Position numbers and translations under genes: made by a program. This document shows positions 1 through 9,142 of a stretch of 41,846 bases of DNA, in pieces (positions within the stretch are counted from its first letter, which is position 1; each line of letters opens with the position of its first letter). The notes below the pieces were generated by a model, which was not told the DNA's origin, made no database searches, and worked only from the letters and a program-made list of their open reading frames with translations. The DNA comes from JALZAI01 sp038212215 (GTDB lineage: Bacteria; Actinomycetota; Actinomycetes; Mycobacteriales; Jatrophihabitantaceae): the NCBI GenBank assembly GCA_038212215.1, contig JBBQUT010000038.1, forward strand, positions 1 through 41,846, written 5' to 3'.

Positions 1-87
1 CGCACCGCCCTGGAGTCTCTCGCAGCAATCGTCCGACGTCACGAAAGCGAACTTCGACGCATCCGCCAAGACAAATCAGCCGGATGA
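1..87 (+). CDS. C-terminal tail of an unidentified gene (partial)
   Basis: Frame 1 is open from the window edge to a TGA at 85-87 and gives 28 residues. They are rich in Arg and Glu (for example IVRRHESELRRI), as in a terminal helix. The fragment is too short to assign to a family. Confidence 0.4.
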   Translation, partial: RTALESLAAIVRRHESELRRIRQDKSAG

Positions 88-157
88 CCCAGGCCAAAAT
101 TGCGACAGGCTCCCGAATCGGCCGAGATTAGCCGGTTAACCGGAGTCCAAGGGCATC

Positions 158-934
158 GTGGAGCGCGACCGCGCCTATGCAGAGGCAAAGCTCGACGAGC
201 CGCGCACGGGGTCAGCGTGATCCGCGATGTCGGCGGGTTGAACACCGTGACCCTCGATTTCGCGCGCGGCCCAATGCCGGGGCGGCCGCTAGTGCGCGCG
301 GCCGGACGGTTCTTGGCCGCGGGCGCGGAGTGGATCAAGGTGATCGGCGACTTCCCGAAATGGGGCGCGGCAGGACCCCTGCCCGATTCGCTCGACACGA
401 CCTACGACCTGGACACGTTGCGCCGAGCTGTCCACACCATCCACTCACTCGGCGCTCGGCTGGCACTGCACTCCAACATGCCGGCCAGCGACCTCGTCGC
501 CATCGGCGTCGACTCCTTCGAGCACGGGACGGCCCTGACCTGCGAGGACGTCCAGGCGCTCGGCGCACGCGGCGGCGCATGGACCCCAACCCTGGCCGCG
601 ATCATGGCTCAATGAGACGCCGCCGGCAGTGCGCAAGCGGATCGCCGAAATCCGCGAACGGCTGCGTGAGGTCCTGCCACACGCGCTCGCCCACGGCGTG
701 CGGGTCCTCGCCGGGACAGACGTCGTCGCCACCATCGCCGAGGAGATAGCGCTGCTGGCCGACTTCGGACTCACCGTCGAGCAGGCACTAGCCGCCGCCG
801 GGTCGACCGCGCGTGACTACCTCGGCGTATCGCCCGAGGGCGACCTCGTCACCTACGACGCGGACCCACGCTCCCACCCCGAGATCCTCACCTCGCCGGC
901 AGCAGTCGTCATCCGCGGTGTCCGCGTGGCCTAA
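158..934 (+). pseudogene. amidohydrolase remnant with frameshifts
   Basis: The reading resembles the C-terminal two thirds of a metal-dependent amidohydrolase of the imidazolonepropionase/prolidase-like type. Recognisable pieces are GVSVIRDVGG, a central LALHSNMPA followed by SFEHGTALT, and a late GTDVV block carrying the usual metal-site Asp. The N-terminal HxH metal motif is missing. The reading changes frame near 200, where ERDRAYAEAKLDEP gives way to GVSVIRDVGG. It changes again near 612-628, where a TGA interrupts the first frame and the second frame continues from RKRIAEIRERL to 934. Two frame changes and a missing active-site half indicate a dead gene. The substrate cannot be inferred. 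Confidence 0.75.
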
Positions 935-1653
935 CCCGCGCGAAGTCACGCTCCGGACCGAAGTCTCGCACCACCGCTCATCGCCGGCCGACAGATGTCC
1001 TCCTCGGTTCGCGTCGATCCGCGCGGAGCTCACTCCAGCACAGCGGCGAAGCCGGTAACCGTCGACAGGTGCGAGCAACACACGATACTGCCGCGCGCAC
1101 ATGAAGCGTTCGGGGCCTGGAGCAGCGAGAACACGCGGCTTCCTTGTGGGCGACCGTGTAGCTTGACGACTTTTGCCCGCGATCGGACCTGGTGTCCGGT
1201 CGGTCAAATGCAGACTCTGCTCCTACGCGGCGGCAACCTCGGCGCACGCTTGGTGGAGCTCGTCGTAGCGGCGGTAGCACGCGGGCCATGGAGGGTCTAG
1301 GTGGTCAAGGTAGGTGGTCTCGCCGTCCATCACGACCAGCCCATTGTGGGCGCCCCAGCCCAGAACCAGAGAGCGTGCGCGTCGAGGGAATTGACTCGCC
1401 GGTGGTCGGACTGCTCGTCGTGAACCAGGTGGCCATGGCAGCGGGGTGCACGGTCGAGACCATGCGGCTTTGGCGGCTCTCTGGGTTCTCTGGGCGACCA
1501 AGGCACGGGAGATCCCGTGGCGGTAGGCGTTTAGTCAACGGTGAATGCGCGCACCGGCCTGTGGCAGTGCGGGGGTGTGCGGCGTCATAGTGGATGACTG
1601 GTCGCGGGCCGACATCGTGTCGGCCGGCTGGGGGCGGGGAAGGGGCGGCCGCC
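935..1653. other. gene-poor stretch with one possible minus-strand gene tail
   Basis: No convincing complete gene is seen. On the minus strand, about 1372 down to 1223 reads as a plausible C-terminus containing LVLGWGAHNGLVVMDGETTY and ending AEVAAA. Its upstream part has skewed, proline/arginine-rich composition typical of a non-coding frame. I read it as the tail of a decayed gene of unknown function. Confidence 0.3.
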
Positions 1654-2955
1654 ATGAGGCTGCAGCGAGGGATGCGGTGGCTGGGGATCGTCGTCGGTGC
1701 CAGTGCCGTGGCAACGATCCGCGCGGGGGCCGGGAGCGGCGGCGTGGCATCGGCTGTCTCGTCGACGACCTCCCCGACGGGAGGTGCGGAGGTCATCTTC
1801 AATCGGATGAGCGAGCCACAGCGAATCGGTCAGCTGTTCATGGTAGGTGGCGCTGCGACGGGCGTGAGCTCGGCGACCCTGTCGACGATCAGCACCTATC
1901 ACGTGGGCAACGTCATCCTGACCGGTCGCAGCAGCGCCGGTGTCAGCGCCACGCATGCGGTCACGAATGGCTTACAGGCGAGGGCCACCTCCGCGGCGAC
2001 GCTCGGGGTCCCGCTGTTCGTCGGCACCGACCAGGAGGGAGGGGAGGTCCAGGTTCTGTCCGGCCAGGGCTTCTCGATGATCCCGCAGGCGCTGACCCAG
2101 GGCACCTGGTCGACCTCGACGTTGCAGGGCAGTGCCCGAACCTGGGGCGGCCAGCTCAAGGCGGCCGGTGTGAACCTCAACCTGGCACCGGTGATGGATA
2201 CGGTGCCGTCCGGTGAGGTCAACCCGCCGATCGGCTTTTTCAACCGCGAGTTCGGCCGCACCACCGCCGTGGTCGGCCCGCACGGCACGGCGTTCGCGGT
2301 GGGGATGGCGCAGGCCGGCGTCGCGGCAACGGTCAAACACTTCCCGGGGCTCGGCCGGGTCGATGCGAACCCCGACACGGGTTCCGGGGTGACCGATCAC
2401 GTGACGACCTTTGCCGACGCCTACCTCGCGCCGTTCAAGACGGCGATTCAGGCCGGTGCGCCGTTCGCGATGATGTCGACGGCGTACTACCACCTGATCG
2501 ACGCGACCCGTCCGGCGGCGTTTTCCTCGAAGATCATCGGCGGGATGCTGCGAAGCGAGATGGGCTTCAAGGGCGTCGTGATCAGCGACGACCTCGGGTC
2601 GGCGAAGCAGGTTGCCGCGTGGTCGCCCGGCAATCGCGCCGTTGACTTCATCGATGCCGGTGGTGACATGGTGCTGACGGTGTCCGCGAGCGTCCTCCCG
2701 GCGATGGTCAGTGCGGTGTCGGCAAGGGCCGCGAGCAGCTCCTCGTTCCGGGCCAAGGTCGATGCGGCGGCTTTACTGGTGCTCAAGGCCAAGCAGGCCC
2801 AAGGACTGATCCAGCGGGCCGCTGTCCCCGTGGCCGGGGATTTCAACGGCGACGGCAGAACCGACTTCGCCGTCTGGCGACCCGCCAACGGCACCTGGTA
2901 CGTCCGCGGCCTGGCGACCATCCAGTGGGGCCGCAGCAGCGACATCCCCATCTGA
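1654..2955 (+). CDS. secreted glycoside hydrolase family 3 protein (beta-N-acetylhexosaminidase-like)
   Basis: This 433-residue protein has the NagZ-type single-domain GH3 fold, expected to release N-acetylglucosamine from cell-wall or chitin-type glycans outside the cytoplasm. Visible GH3 signatures are VGTDQEGGEVQ, KHFPGLGR (Lys228, His229) and GVVISDDLG, whose SDD holds the nucleophile Asp (312/313). The ATG at 1654 is preferred over an in-frame start at 1594 because GGGAAGGGG precedes it and because it opens a signal-peptide-like segment (MRLQRGMRWLGIVVGASAVA). A single FG-GAP/VCBS-like repeat (GDFNGDGRTDFAVWRP, about 392-410) closes the protein. Such repeats normally come in series, so the tail may be cut short; a transposase gene starts 240 bases downstream. 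Substrate preference is inferred from the family only. Confidence 0.85.
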   Translation: MRLQRGMRWLGIVVGASAVATIRAGAGSGGVASAVSSTTSPTGGAEVIFNRMSEPQRIGQLFMVGGAATGVSSATLSTISTYHVGNVILTGRSSAGVSATHAVTNGLQARATSAATLGVPLFVGTDQEGGEVQVLSGQGFSMIPQALTQGTWSTSTLQGSARTWGGQLKAAGVNLNLAPVMDTVPSGEVNPPIGFFNREFGRTTAVVGPHGTAFAVGMAQAGVAATVKHFPGLGRVDANPDTGSGVTDHVTTFADAYLAPFKTAIQAGAPFAMMSTAYYHLIDATRPAAFSSKIIGGMLRSEMGFKGVVISDDLGSAKQVAAWSPGNRAVDFIDAGGDMVLTVSASVLPAMVSAVSARAASSSSFRAKVDAAALLVLKAKQAQGLIQRAAVPVAGDFNGDGRTDFAVWRPANGTWYVRGLATIQWGRSSDIPI

Positions 2956-3140
2956 CGGGCCACCGGGCCGCCACGGCGGAACGCTTTCAGCACGGCCGCA
3001 GCTCTCTTTGTCCTACCCTCCGCGGTTCTGGTTCCAGTGGCGCACAGGATCGCGCTGGGGCTCTGGGGCTCCTCGGCGCAGGAGCTCTGGCGGACCAGCG
3101 ATCGGATCTGCTATCCAATTCGCGGGAACACCCGCCTGAG

Positions 3141-3180
3141 GGGTTCCAAAACCCTGCCCGCACAGGTTCGGACGCCGTTG
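3141..3180. repeat. 40-base sequence shared with 35818-35857
   Basis: Beginning GGGTTCC and ending GACGCCGTTG, this segment aligns to the one immediately left of the IS at 35858. One base is inserted, and about 28 of 34 positions match after the gap. Here it lies 17 bases upstream of a transposase start. It may be the end of this IS or a relic of one. The rest of 2956-3196 shows no gene. Confidence 0.5.
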
Positions 3181-3196
3181 GGCAAGATCACCTGGC

Positions 3197-4264
3197 ATGT
3201 CGATTCGACTGCTCTACCTGGCGTTTGTCCGACTCAGCGGCTGGCTGGCGCTGCTAGCCAGATCGTCGGCGTCGAAGGACGCTGAACTGCTCGTCCTGCG
3301 CCACGAAGTCGCGGTGCTGCGCCGCAACAACCCGAAACCCCAGCTGGACTGGGCCGACCGAGCCCTATTCAGCGCCCTGTGCCGACACCTCCCCCACCAG
3401 CTACTCAAACATCGGTTAGTCACGCCAGCGACGATCCTGCGCTGGCACCGTCGCCTCGTCGCCAAGAAATGGGTCTACCCACACCGCACCGGCCGCCCAC
3501 CGATCGATCCCGACCTCGCGGCGCTGATAGGCCAACTCGCTAGGCTCAACCCGACCTGGGGCTACCAACGCATCCAAGGCGAACTGTTGAAGGTCGGCCG
3601 CCGGGTCGGCGCCTCGACAATCCGCCGCGTCCTCAAATCGCTTCGGATACCGCCCGCGCCGACACGAGTAGACCGAGCCACGTGGCGGCAGTTCCTCCGT
3701 ACCCAAGCCTCGACGATGCTGGGCTGCGACTTCCTCCACGTCGATTGCGCCGTGACACTGCAACGGATCTACGTATTCTTCGTGATCGAGATCAACACCC
3801 GTCACGTCCACATCCTCGGCACAACCGCCAACCCCGACGGACCGTGGACGACCCAGCAGGCACGCAGCCTGGTCGCCGACCTCGACGATCGTTCAGCCGA
3901 GTTCCGCTTCCTGATCCGTGACCGTGCCGGACAGTTCACCGGATCCTTCGACACCGTGTTCGCCGATACCGCCATCACCGTCATGAAGATCCCGCCCCGA
4001 TGCCCGCACGCCAACGGATACGCCGAGCGATTCGTCCGCACCGTCAGACCCGAACTGACCGATCGGATGCTGATCTTCGGACAACGCCACCTCCGCCGAG
4101 TCCTGAACTCGTACGCCTGTCACTACAACCAGCAACGGCCACACCGTGGCCAAGCCCTGCGACCGCCCTCACCGTTCCGGGCAGCACCGACTGACTCACG
4201 GTCGGCCGTCATCCGCCATCCGATTCTCGGCGGCCTCATCAACGAGTACCACCCCGCCGCGTAG
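3197..4264 (+). CDS. IS transposase, DDE integrase-core family
   Basis: This 355-residue, apparently intact transposase carries a retroviral-type integrase core. The N-terminal part contains ELLVLRHEVAVLRR and a helix-turn-helix-like middle (PTWGYQRIQGEL). The core shows Asp in GCDFLHVD, Asp in IRDRAGQFTGSFD and Glu in HANGYAERFVRTVRPEL, followed by NQQRPHRG. The C-terminus LGGLINEYHP matches that of the broken transposase at 35880-36987, so the two are distant relatives. No clear terminal inverted repeat was found: only a weak GGTTCC-like similarity links 3142 with the complement near 4300. The element may have lost an end, or may use short ends. Confidence 0.85.
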   Translation: MSIRLLYLAFVRLSGWLALLARSSASKDAELLVLRHEVAVLRRNNPKPQLDWADRALFSALCRHLPHQLLKHRLVTPATILRWHRRLVAKKWVYPHRTGRPPIDPDLAALIGQLARLNPTWGYQRIQGELLKVGRRVGASTIRRVLKSLRIPPAPTRVDRATWRQFLRTQASTMLGCDFLHVDCAVTLQRIYVFFVIEINTRHVHILGTTANPDGPWTTQQARSLVADLDDRSAEFRFLIRDRAGQFTGSFDTVFADTAITVMKIPPRCPHANGYAERFVRTVRPELTDRMLIFGQRHLRRVLNSYACHYNQQRPHRGQALRPPSPFRAAPTDSRSAVIRHPILGGLINEYHPAA

Positions 4265-5216
4265 ACGCCCTGAAATGCGACGCACCGCGTTGGGAACCGC
4301 ACAGACTATCGCTTTTAAGAAGCGTAGGATTATTCGCATGGAATACAACGATGGCGTTTTGCGCTCCCGAACTTTCCGTTAGGGATTATATTCTTATAAA
4401 TTTTCGAGAATGGAAGGTCACTGATGTAGCCGCTTATGGGCGCGAGGAGGTCGGGTTCACGCTCGTGGGTATGGACTCCACCCCCCAGTTGTTCCTAAAC
4501 TTGCTATCCGGCCAGCTCATAGCACGGAAGCGGCGGTCTGGCGGTTGATCAGACTTCGCCTAAGCTAAAGTCGCGTCGCGCATGCGGTCGTTGCGCCGAG
4601 AGTAGGACATCCCGCTTGCAGAAACGGATCGTGTCGGCGGCATATGGTGCACGGATCCAGATTCCTGGGGGAACCTACGATACCCGGCGTCGCGGCGAGA
4701 ATCACTTTTGCGTAGCCCGTTAACAGGGTTCCGGAAGCACTCTGGACGATGTAGCTAACAGGCGAGGGCAAATCCCATGTTGAGATGGCTGTATCAGCTT
4801 TGTCGCACCAGCTCATCCCGTGCTCTTTCGGATTAGGTCCCGCCACTTCAACGTGGAATTGCGAAGCAATATTCGGCATCCCGACAAGTATTGACCTCCA
4901 CAGCCGCGGCCATGTGACCAGCGATGCACAACGCCGAATCAGTGACTGCGCACACCAACTCAATGAAGGTCAACGAGACCGTCCTTTCTGGTTTGGCTCC
5001 GCTGCTGCAGGCCGGTCGCCCTTTAAGCTGATGGCGGTATGGGACCCGTTCGCGCCTTTCAATAAGTATGTAGCGGCTCGGGTTGACCGAGCCGGCATTG
5101 CGCGCGATGGCGCTGCCGAGAATTCCAGTGTGGTTCAAACCTACGCGGGCATGAGGCCCATCGGACGTGCCCAGAAGGACGGCAGTACCGAGTAGCAATC
5201 GACGATCGATGTCGGA
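4265..5216. other. lower-GC stretch with degraded reading frames
   Basis: Base composition drops visibly here, for example the A/T-rich run at 4380-4410, compared with the rest of the window. Two readings are possible but unproven. The first is a plus-strand frame at 4351-4548 (65 residues, MAFCAPELSVRDYILINFRE at its start). The second is a minus-strand reading from about 5198 to 4565 that would need a frameshift near 4960; it includes FHVEVAGPNPKEHGMSWCD and SYIVQSASGTLLTGYAKV. The minus-strand reading lies directly downstream of the RHS toxin tip, the position where an immunity gene would be expected. Neither resembles a family I recognise. Confidence 0.3.
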
Positions 5217-6135
5217 TCATGGCTGGTCTATTCTCCAAGAGCCATGCATGGTGAAGATCACAGAATTGTCGTTGAGTAGGCCCTCAGCTTTTGCGTCAAC
5301 CTCGAAAAGGTCGTATGAGTGCAGATAGAATGGCTGGTCAAAGTATGAGAACCAGCGATAATCGTGGCCGTTATGCCGATTGCCGTATGTGGCGTGCCAG
5401 TTGGTAGGTGCCTGGCTCCGGATGGGGGTATCCCATCCCACCGGAGTGGAAACCATTAACCTTGAACGTGCCGTCCCAAGTACCCACCTGCGCCGACCAA
5501 TATGCGAAATGCTTTACCAGACGACCGTCACCATGCAACGGCGAGTAGTCGGCGCGCAATCCGCGACCCCATACGCAGCCCGCGTGCCCGCACTGGTTAC
5601 GCAGGTGATAGACCCTCGCGTGATTCTGTATCCGGCCAGTAATATCCGTCATATTGATTGAATCCGCCGGATAAACATATGCATTAGTATTGCCGCCTAC
5701 GACGCTGTCAACGGAGAGAAACCGCCCAGTCGTGGAGCTGTATAGTCGGACGCCCATCAGAGTTAGGCCGCCGAGGGCTTCGCTGGAAACGCTGAGAAGC
5801 ACCCATCCAACCGTAAGTGTCTGGCGCTAGTGAAGGATTTCGAGGCACGCCGAACCCATTCGCCTCGGTGTATGACGTGACGCCCGTTGCGCTGGCTGCA
5901 TCTGGCGCACTCGCCACAATGTCGCCGTGCATGTTCCGAAGAACTAGTGTCACAGCACCCGGTTTGATCGACTGTTCCGGCGAGTCCGCCGACCGGGCCG
6001 ATGATGTTCCGGGTCCAAGTGGTGGCGTTGGCGAGGTCCACGCTGGTCTGTCACTGTTGTCGACGTAGTGGTTAGCAGTCGTGACGCCGGATGATGCGGT
6101 AAAGCTGTAGTGGGCACGCCAATTGACGCGAAGGG
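5217..6135 (-). pseudogene. RHS-repeat polymorphic toxin, 3' end, frameshifted
   Basis: Reading leftward, the canonical RHS core boundary is plain: NIIGPVGGLAGTVDQTG, then LRNMHGDIVAS, then GLTLMGVRLYSSTTGRFLSV, then NAYVYPADSINMTDITG. These blocks lie in different frames. Frame changes fall near 6045, 5970 and 5790, and a further one near 5440 lies in the variable tip. In intact RHS proteins the repeats form a shell enclosing a C-terminal toxin released after the core boundary. The tip that follows here (from RIQNHARVYHLRNQCGHAG to MHGSWRIDQP) is about 140 residues, Cys/His/Trp-rich, and matches no toxin family I know. The upstream part of the gene is absent, replaced at about 6135 by the integrase. 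This is a dead fragment. Confidence 0.8.
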
Positions 6136-6957
6136 TCGACGCGCAAGCGTGGCTAGGTCGATCCCGCACGCTCACGCCTGACGATCGGCAGCCTGACCGA
6201 GCAGTGGATCAACGGGAAGGTCAATCTCAAGCCGACGACCCGCGCTCTCTACGACTCTGTCCTCAGCACTCATGTGCTGCCCCGCTGGCGAGCGGTACCC
6301 CTGACGCATGTCGAGCATGGCGACGTGCAGGCGTGGGTGGCGCATCTCGTCGCCTCCGACCTGTCATCCGGTCACGTGAACAGGATCTACGGCGTGCTGT
6401 CCGGGATCCTTTCGCTGGCGGTCAAAGACCGGCGCCTACCGTCCAACCCGGCCTTGGCGTCGACCTTCCGCGAACGCCGGCGCCGGTACCTGACCGCGGC
6501 TCAGGTGGAACAGCTCGCCGCAGCCGATGGCAGACTTGCCGTTCTCGTCCTCGCCTACTGCGGTCTTCGCTGGTCGGAGCTGGCAGCGTTGCGAGTCGGG
6601 CGTCTGGACTTGATGCGGCGTCGGGTGATCGTCGCAGAGGGGATGACAGAGGTGGAGCGCGGTCGTCTCGTCTGGGGGACCCCGAAGTCCCATGAGTCAC
6701 GTTCGGTGCCCATCGCGCGCATCCTGATCGACGACCTCGCGGTTCACGTCGCCGACAAGGGGCGCGATGACTTGGTGTTCACTACGCGGAACGGCGCCCC
6801 GCTGCGAAATCGCAACGCCCGCCGGGACTGGTTCGACGCGGCCGCCGCGTGCATCGGCGAGCCCGGTCTGACCCCGCACGAGCTGAGGCACACCGCGGCC
6901 TCGCGAGCTGTCAGCGCGGGTGCGAACGTGAAGGCGGTTCAGCGGATGCTCGGGCAT
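6123..6957 (+). pseudogene. tyrosine integrase, first part (interrupted by transposon)
   Basis: This is a phage/ICE-type integrase. A short N-terminal scrap (RRVDAQAWL) lies in one frame. After a frame change near 6160 the core-binding domain begins (LTIGSLTEQWI), and the reading is then open to the LGH motif. Catalytic-domain residues visible are Arg in AYCGLRWSELAAL, HELRHT, and the final His of VQRMLGH. At about 6957 the homology stops and transposon sequence begins, so the Tyr nucleophile is missing here. It is found at 10264-10460. The gene was therefore split by insertion and had also suffered an N-terminal frameshift. Confidence 0.85.
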
Positions 6958-6972
6958 TATGCGGGTGATCCG
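6958..6972 (+). repeat. left 15-bp terminal inverted repeat of the transposon
   Basis: TATGCGGGTGATCCG is the exact reverse complement of 10249-10263 and lies directly after the interrupted LGH codons of the integrase. Confidence 0.85.
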
Positions 6973-6983
6973 TGTCAAGTGGA

Positions 6984-7289
6984 TCATGAATGTTCTCGGT
7001 ATCGGCGTGCTGCGGTTGCTTGAGAGGTGCCGATCAGCTGGGCGACTTCGGTCCAGGTGAGTCCTTGGTCGCGGGCGTCGGCCACCGCGCCGGTCAGCAG
7101 GTTGTCGGCCTGCGCGATGAGGCTGGCGAGGGCATGCAGGGTGACGGTGCTGTCGCCGAGCCAGTAGGCCGTGCGGAGCTTGGAGAGTGCTTCGACGGCT
7201 TCGGCCATGACAGCCTCGCTGTCGGCGTCGGCGGTCGGCGCGGGCAGGTCGCCGGGCATGGTCAGGCGCAGCTGGGGTCGCTCGGTCAT
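6984..7289 (-). CDS. TnpC-like small DNA-binding protein of the transposon
   Basis: This 101-residue protein ends in a likely helix-turn-helix (GLTWTEVAQLIGTSQATAAR). Its ATG (7289-7287) overlaps the TGA of the upstream recombinase, so translation is probably coupled. In Tn554 the third gene (tnpC) encodes a small protein that affects transposition frequency and orientation. The present call rests on position, size and the HTH-like C-terminus, not on clear sequence identity. Confidence 0.6.
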   Translation of the reverse strand: MTERPQLRLTMPGDLPAPTADADSEAVMAEAVEALSKLRTAYWLGDSTVTLHALASLIAQADNLLTGAVADARDQGLTWTEVAQLIGTSQATAARRYREHS

Positions 7290-9142
7290 GATGCTGTGTC
7301 CTCGAGTCGGGTGAGCAGTCCGTCGAAGACTTTCTGCCGGCCGAGTTGGCCTTTGGTGGCGGCGTCGTCGCGCTGGGCTTGCAGGGTTGGGCGGAACTCG
7401 ATGGTGGTCTGGAAGAACGTGCAGCTCTCACAGATCGATTCGAAGTGGCAGTCCAGACCGACCGGGCGGGCGCAGTAGCCGTTGCCGAGCATGCGGCGGT
7501 GCATCTCGGCGCGCAGCTTGCGCATCTCGGCGCCCTCGGCGTCGGCGGGCAACTCGCGGGGTGCGTCGTAGAGGGCTTCGACCTTCTCGGCGACGGCGAA
7601 GTACTCGTCGGCGACGGTGCGGTTGGCGATGCGTGCGTAGACCATCGTCATGCGCATCGATCGATGTCCGAGCAGCGCGGCGATCGCTTCCAGAGACATA
7701 CCCCGGTTGATCGCCTGGGTCGCCAGGGTGTGCCGCAGCCGGTGCGGGTTGACGTGCCCGATCCCGGCGGCGTCGGCGGTCTTGGCCACGGCCCGGTCGA
7801 CGCGGCCTTGGCGGATGCGCTGGCCGTGCTCGATGAACAGGTAAGGGCTGCGCAAGCTGGCCGGGCGTGTGGCGAGCCACTCGTCGAGCAGGTCCTTCAG
7901 CTGTGGATGCAGCGGGATGTAGCGGTCGGTGCGCAGCTTGCCCAGTGGCACGTGCAGCCAATAGGCGGCGCCGATCTGCACGACCGAGTCGACGGTGAGG
8001 TCGAGGAACTCGCCCTTGCGCAGCCCGGTGCGGGCCAGAAACTCCACCGTCAGTCGCACGAACGGGTCAGGGTCGTTGCGGGTGGCCTGCAGCAGTTTCG
8101 CGAACGCGCCGTCGTCCAGGAAGCGAGGAAGCGGCTCGTCGCGGATCGGCAGGTCGCCGGCGAAGACGAGCACCGCGCTGGGCAGGTCGTCACCGCCCCA
8201 CTCGGTGAGACGTTCGAAGCATGTGCGCAGCGCGCCGATCTGGTCGGCCTGCGCGGACTTGGTCAGCTTGCCGCCTTTGGCTGACGGGCGGATAGCTAAA
8301 TGCAGCTTGTAGGCCTCGATGTGGCGGCGGCGCAGGTCGGCCACGCAGACGACCTCGGGTGCGTGTTCGGTAATCCAACAAGCGAACCCGCGCAGCGCGC
8401 CCTCGACCCGCACCATTGTCGAGGCGCGCAGCGAGAGCCGGGCCTGGGCGATATAGCCACTCAGCGTCGCGGCCAACAAGGGTGCCACGCTGGCCCATGC
8501 CGCAGCCCGTTCGGCGCAGCGATCGGGGTTCAGCTTGCGCGGCGCCTCGTCCAGAACACCCATATGGAACAAGGTCGTGCGCCCACCGAACAACGCACCC
8601 GACAGCGCCTGCGCGGCGTGGCTGTCGGGATGGTGGCACCGGATCGCGGCATGCAGGGCGGCATGGCCGTCGCGGATCACCGCGGTGGTCAGCTGCTCGG
8701 GCCGCAACCCGGTCAGCGCGCTGACCCGGACCAGCGCCGACCACTGCAGCCGAGACACGATCGGGCGGAACCCCAGATCGGCGGCGGTGGTTCGGAATCG
8801 TTCGTGGAAGCCAGCCTGCAGATGCGCAGCGACCAGTCCGATGTGCGGACGGCAGACCACCAGGTAGTCCGGGCTGGGCCGCACCCGGCCGGTCACGATC
8901 AGCCAGCTCACCACCCGGCGAAACTTCGCCGGCAACGCGCACTGCTCGGCCAGCGACAACCCGGCCCAACCCTCAACGCCGGTCTCGAGGAAGAACGTGC
9001 GGGCCGTCGAGGTCACCGGTTTCTGCGCGAACAAGCCCGCTGCGACGAGATCGCCACGATAGGCATCGACCAACGCCTCGACGTCCCCGCGAACAGCATC
9101 ATGACCAGCATCCCGGCGACGTCGTGCCGGCGCGCCGGTCAT
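7286..9142 (-). CDS. TnpB-like tyrosine recombinase
   Basis: This 618-residue tyrosine recombinase has a long N-terminal extension (about 1-230), a core-binding region (about 230-320) and a catalytic domain. Catalytic residues visible are Arg375 in RTGLRKGE, His467 and Arg470 in HRLRH, His493 in LLGH and Tyr502 in MTMVYAR. A Cys-rich tail follows (Cys557, 565, 571, 574), which could bind a metal. The ATG at 9142 overlaps the upstream TGA by ATGA. A longer frame to 9346 exists but would overlap the previous gene heavily. TnpB of Tn554 has about this length. It should act with the 350-residue partner in excising and inserting the element. Confidence 0.87.
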   Translation of the reverse strand: MTGAPARRRRDAGHDAVRGDVEALVDAYRGDLVAAGLFAQKPVTSTARTFFLETGVEGWAGLSLAEQCALPAKFRRVVSWLIVTGRVRPSPDYLVVCRPHIGLVAAHLQAGFHERFRTTAADLGFRPIVSRLQWSALVRVSALTGLRPEQLTTAVIRDGHAALHAAIRCHHPDSHAAQALSGALFGGRTTLFHMGVLDEAPRKLNPDRCAERAAAWASVAPLLAATLSGYIAQARLSLRASTMVRVEGALRGFACWITEHAPEVVCVADLRRRHIEAYKLHLAIRPSAKGGKLTKSAQADQIGALRTCFERLTEWGGDDLPSAVLVFAGDLPIRDEPLPRFLDDGAFAKLLQATRNDPDPFVRLTVEFLARTGLRKGEFLDLTVDSVVQIGAAYWLHVPLGKLRTDRYIPLHPQLKDLLDEWLATRPASLRSPYLFIEHGQRIRQGRVDRAVAKTADAAGIGHVNPHRLRHTLATQAINRGMSLEAIAALLGHRSMRMTMVYARIANRTVADEYFAVAEKVEALYDAPRELPADAEGAEMRKLRAEMHRRMLGNGYCARPVGLDCHFESICESCTFFQTTIEFRPTLQAQRDDAATKGQLGRQKVFDGLLTRLEDTAS

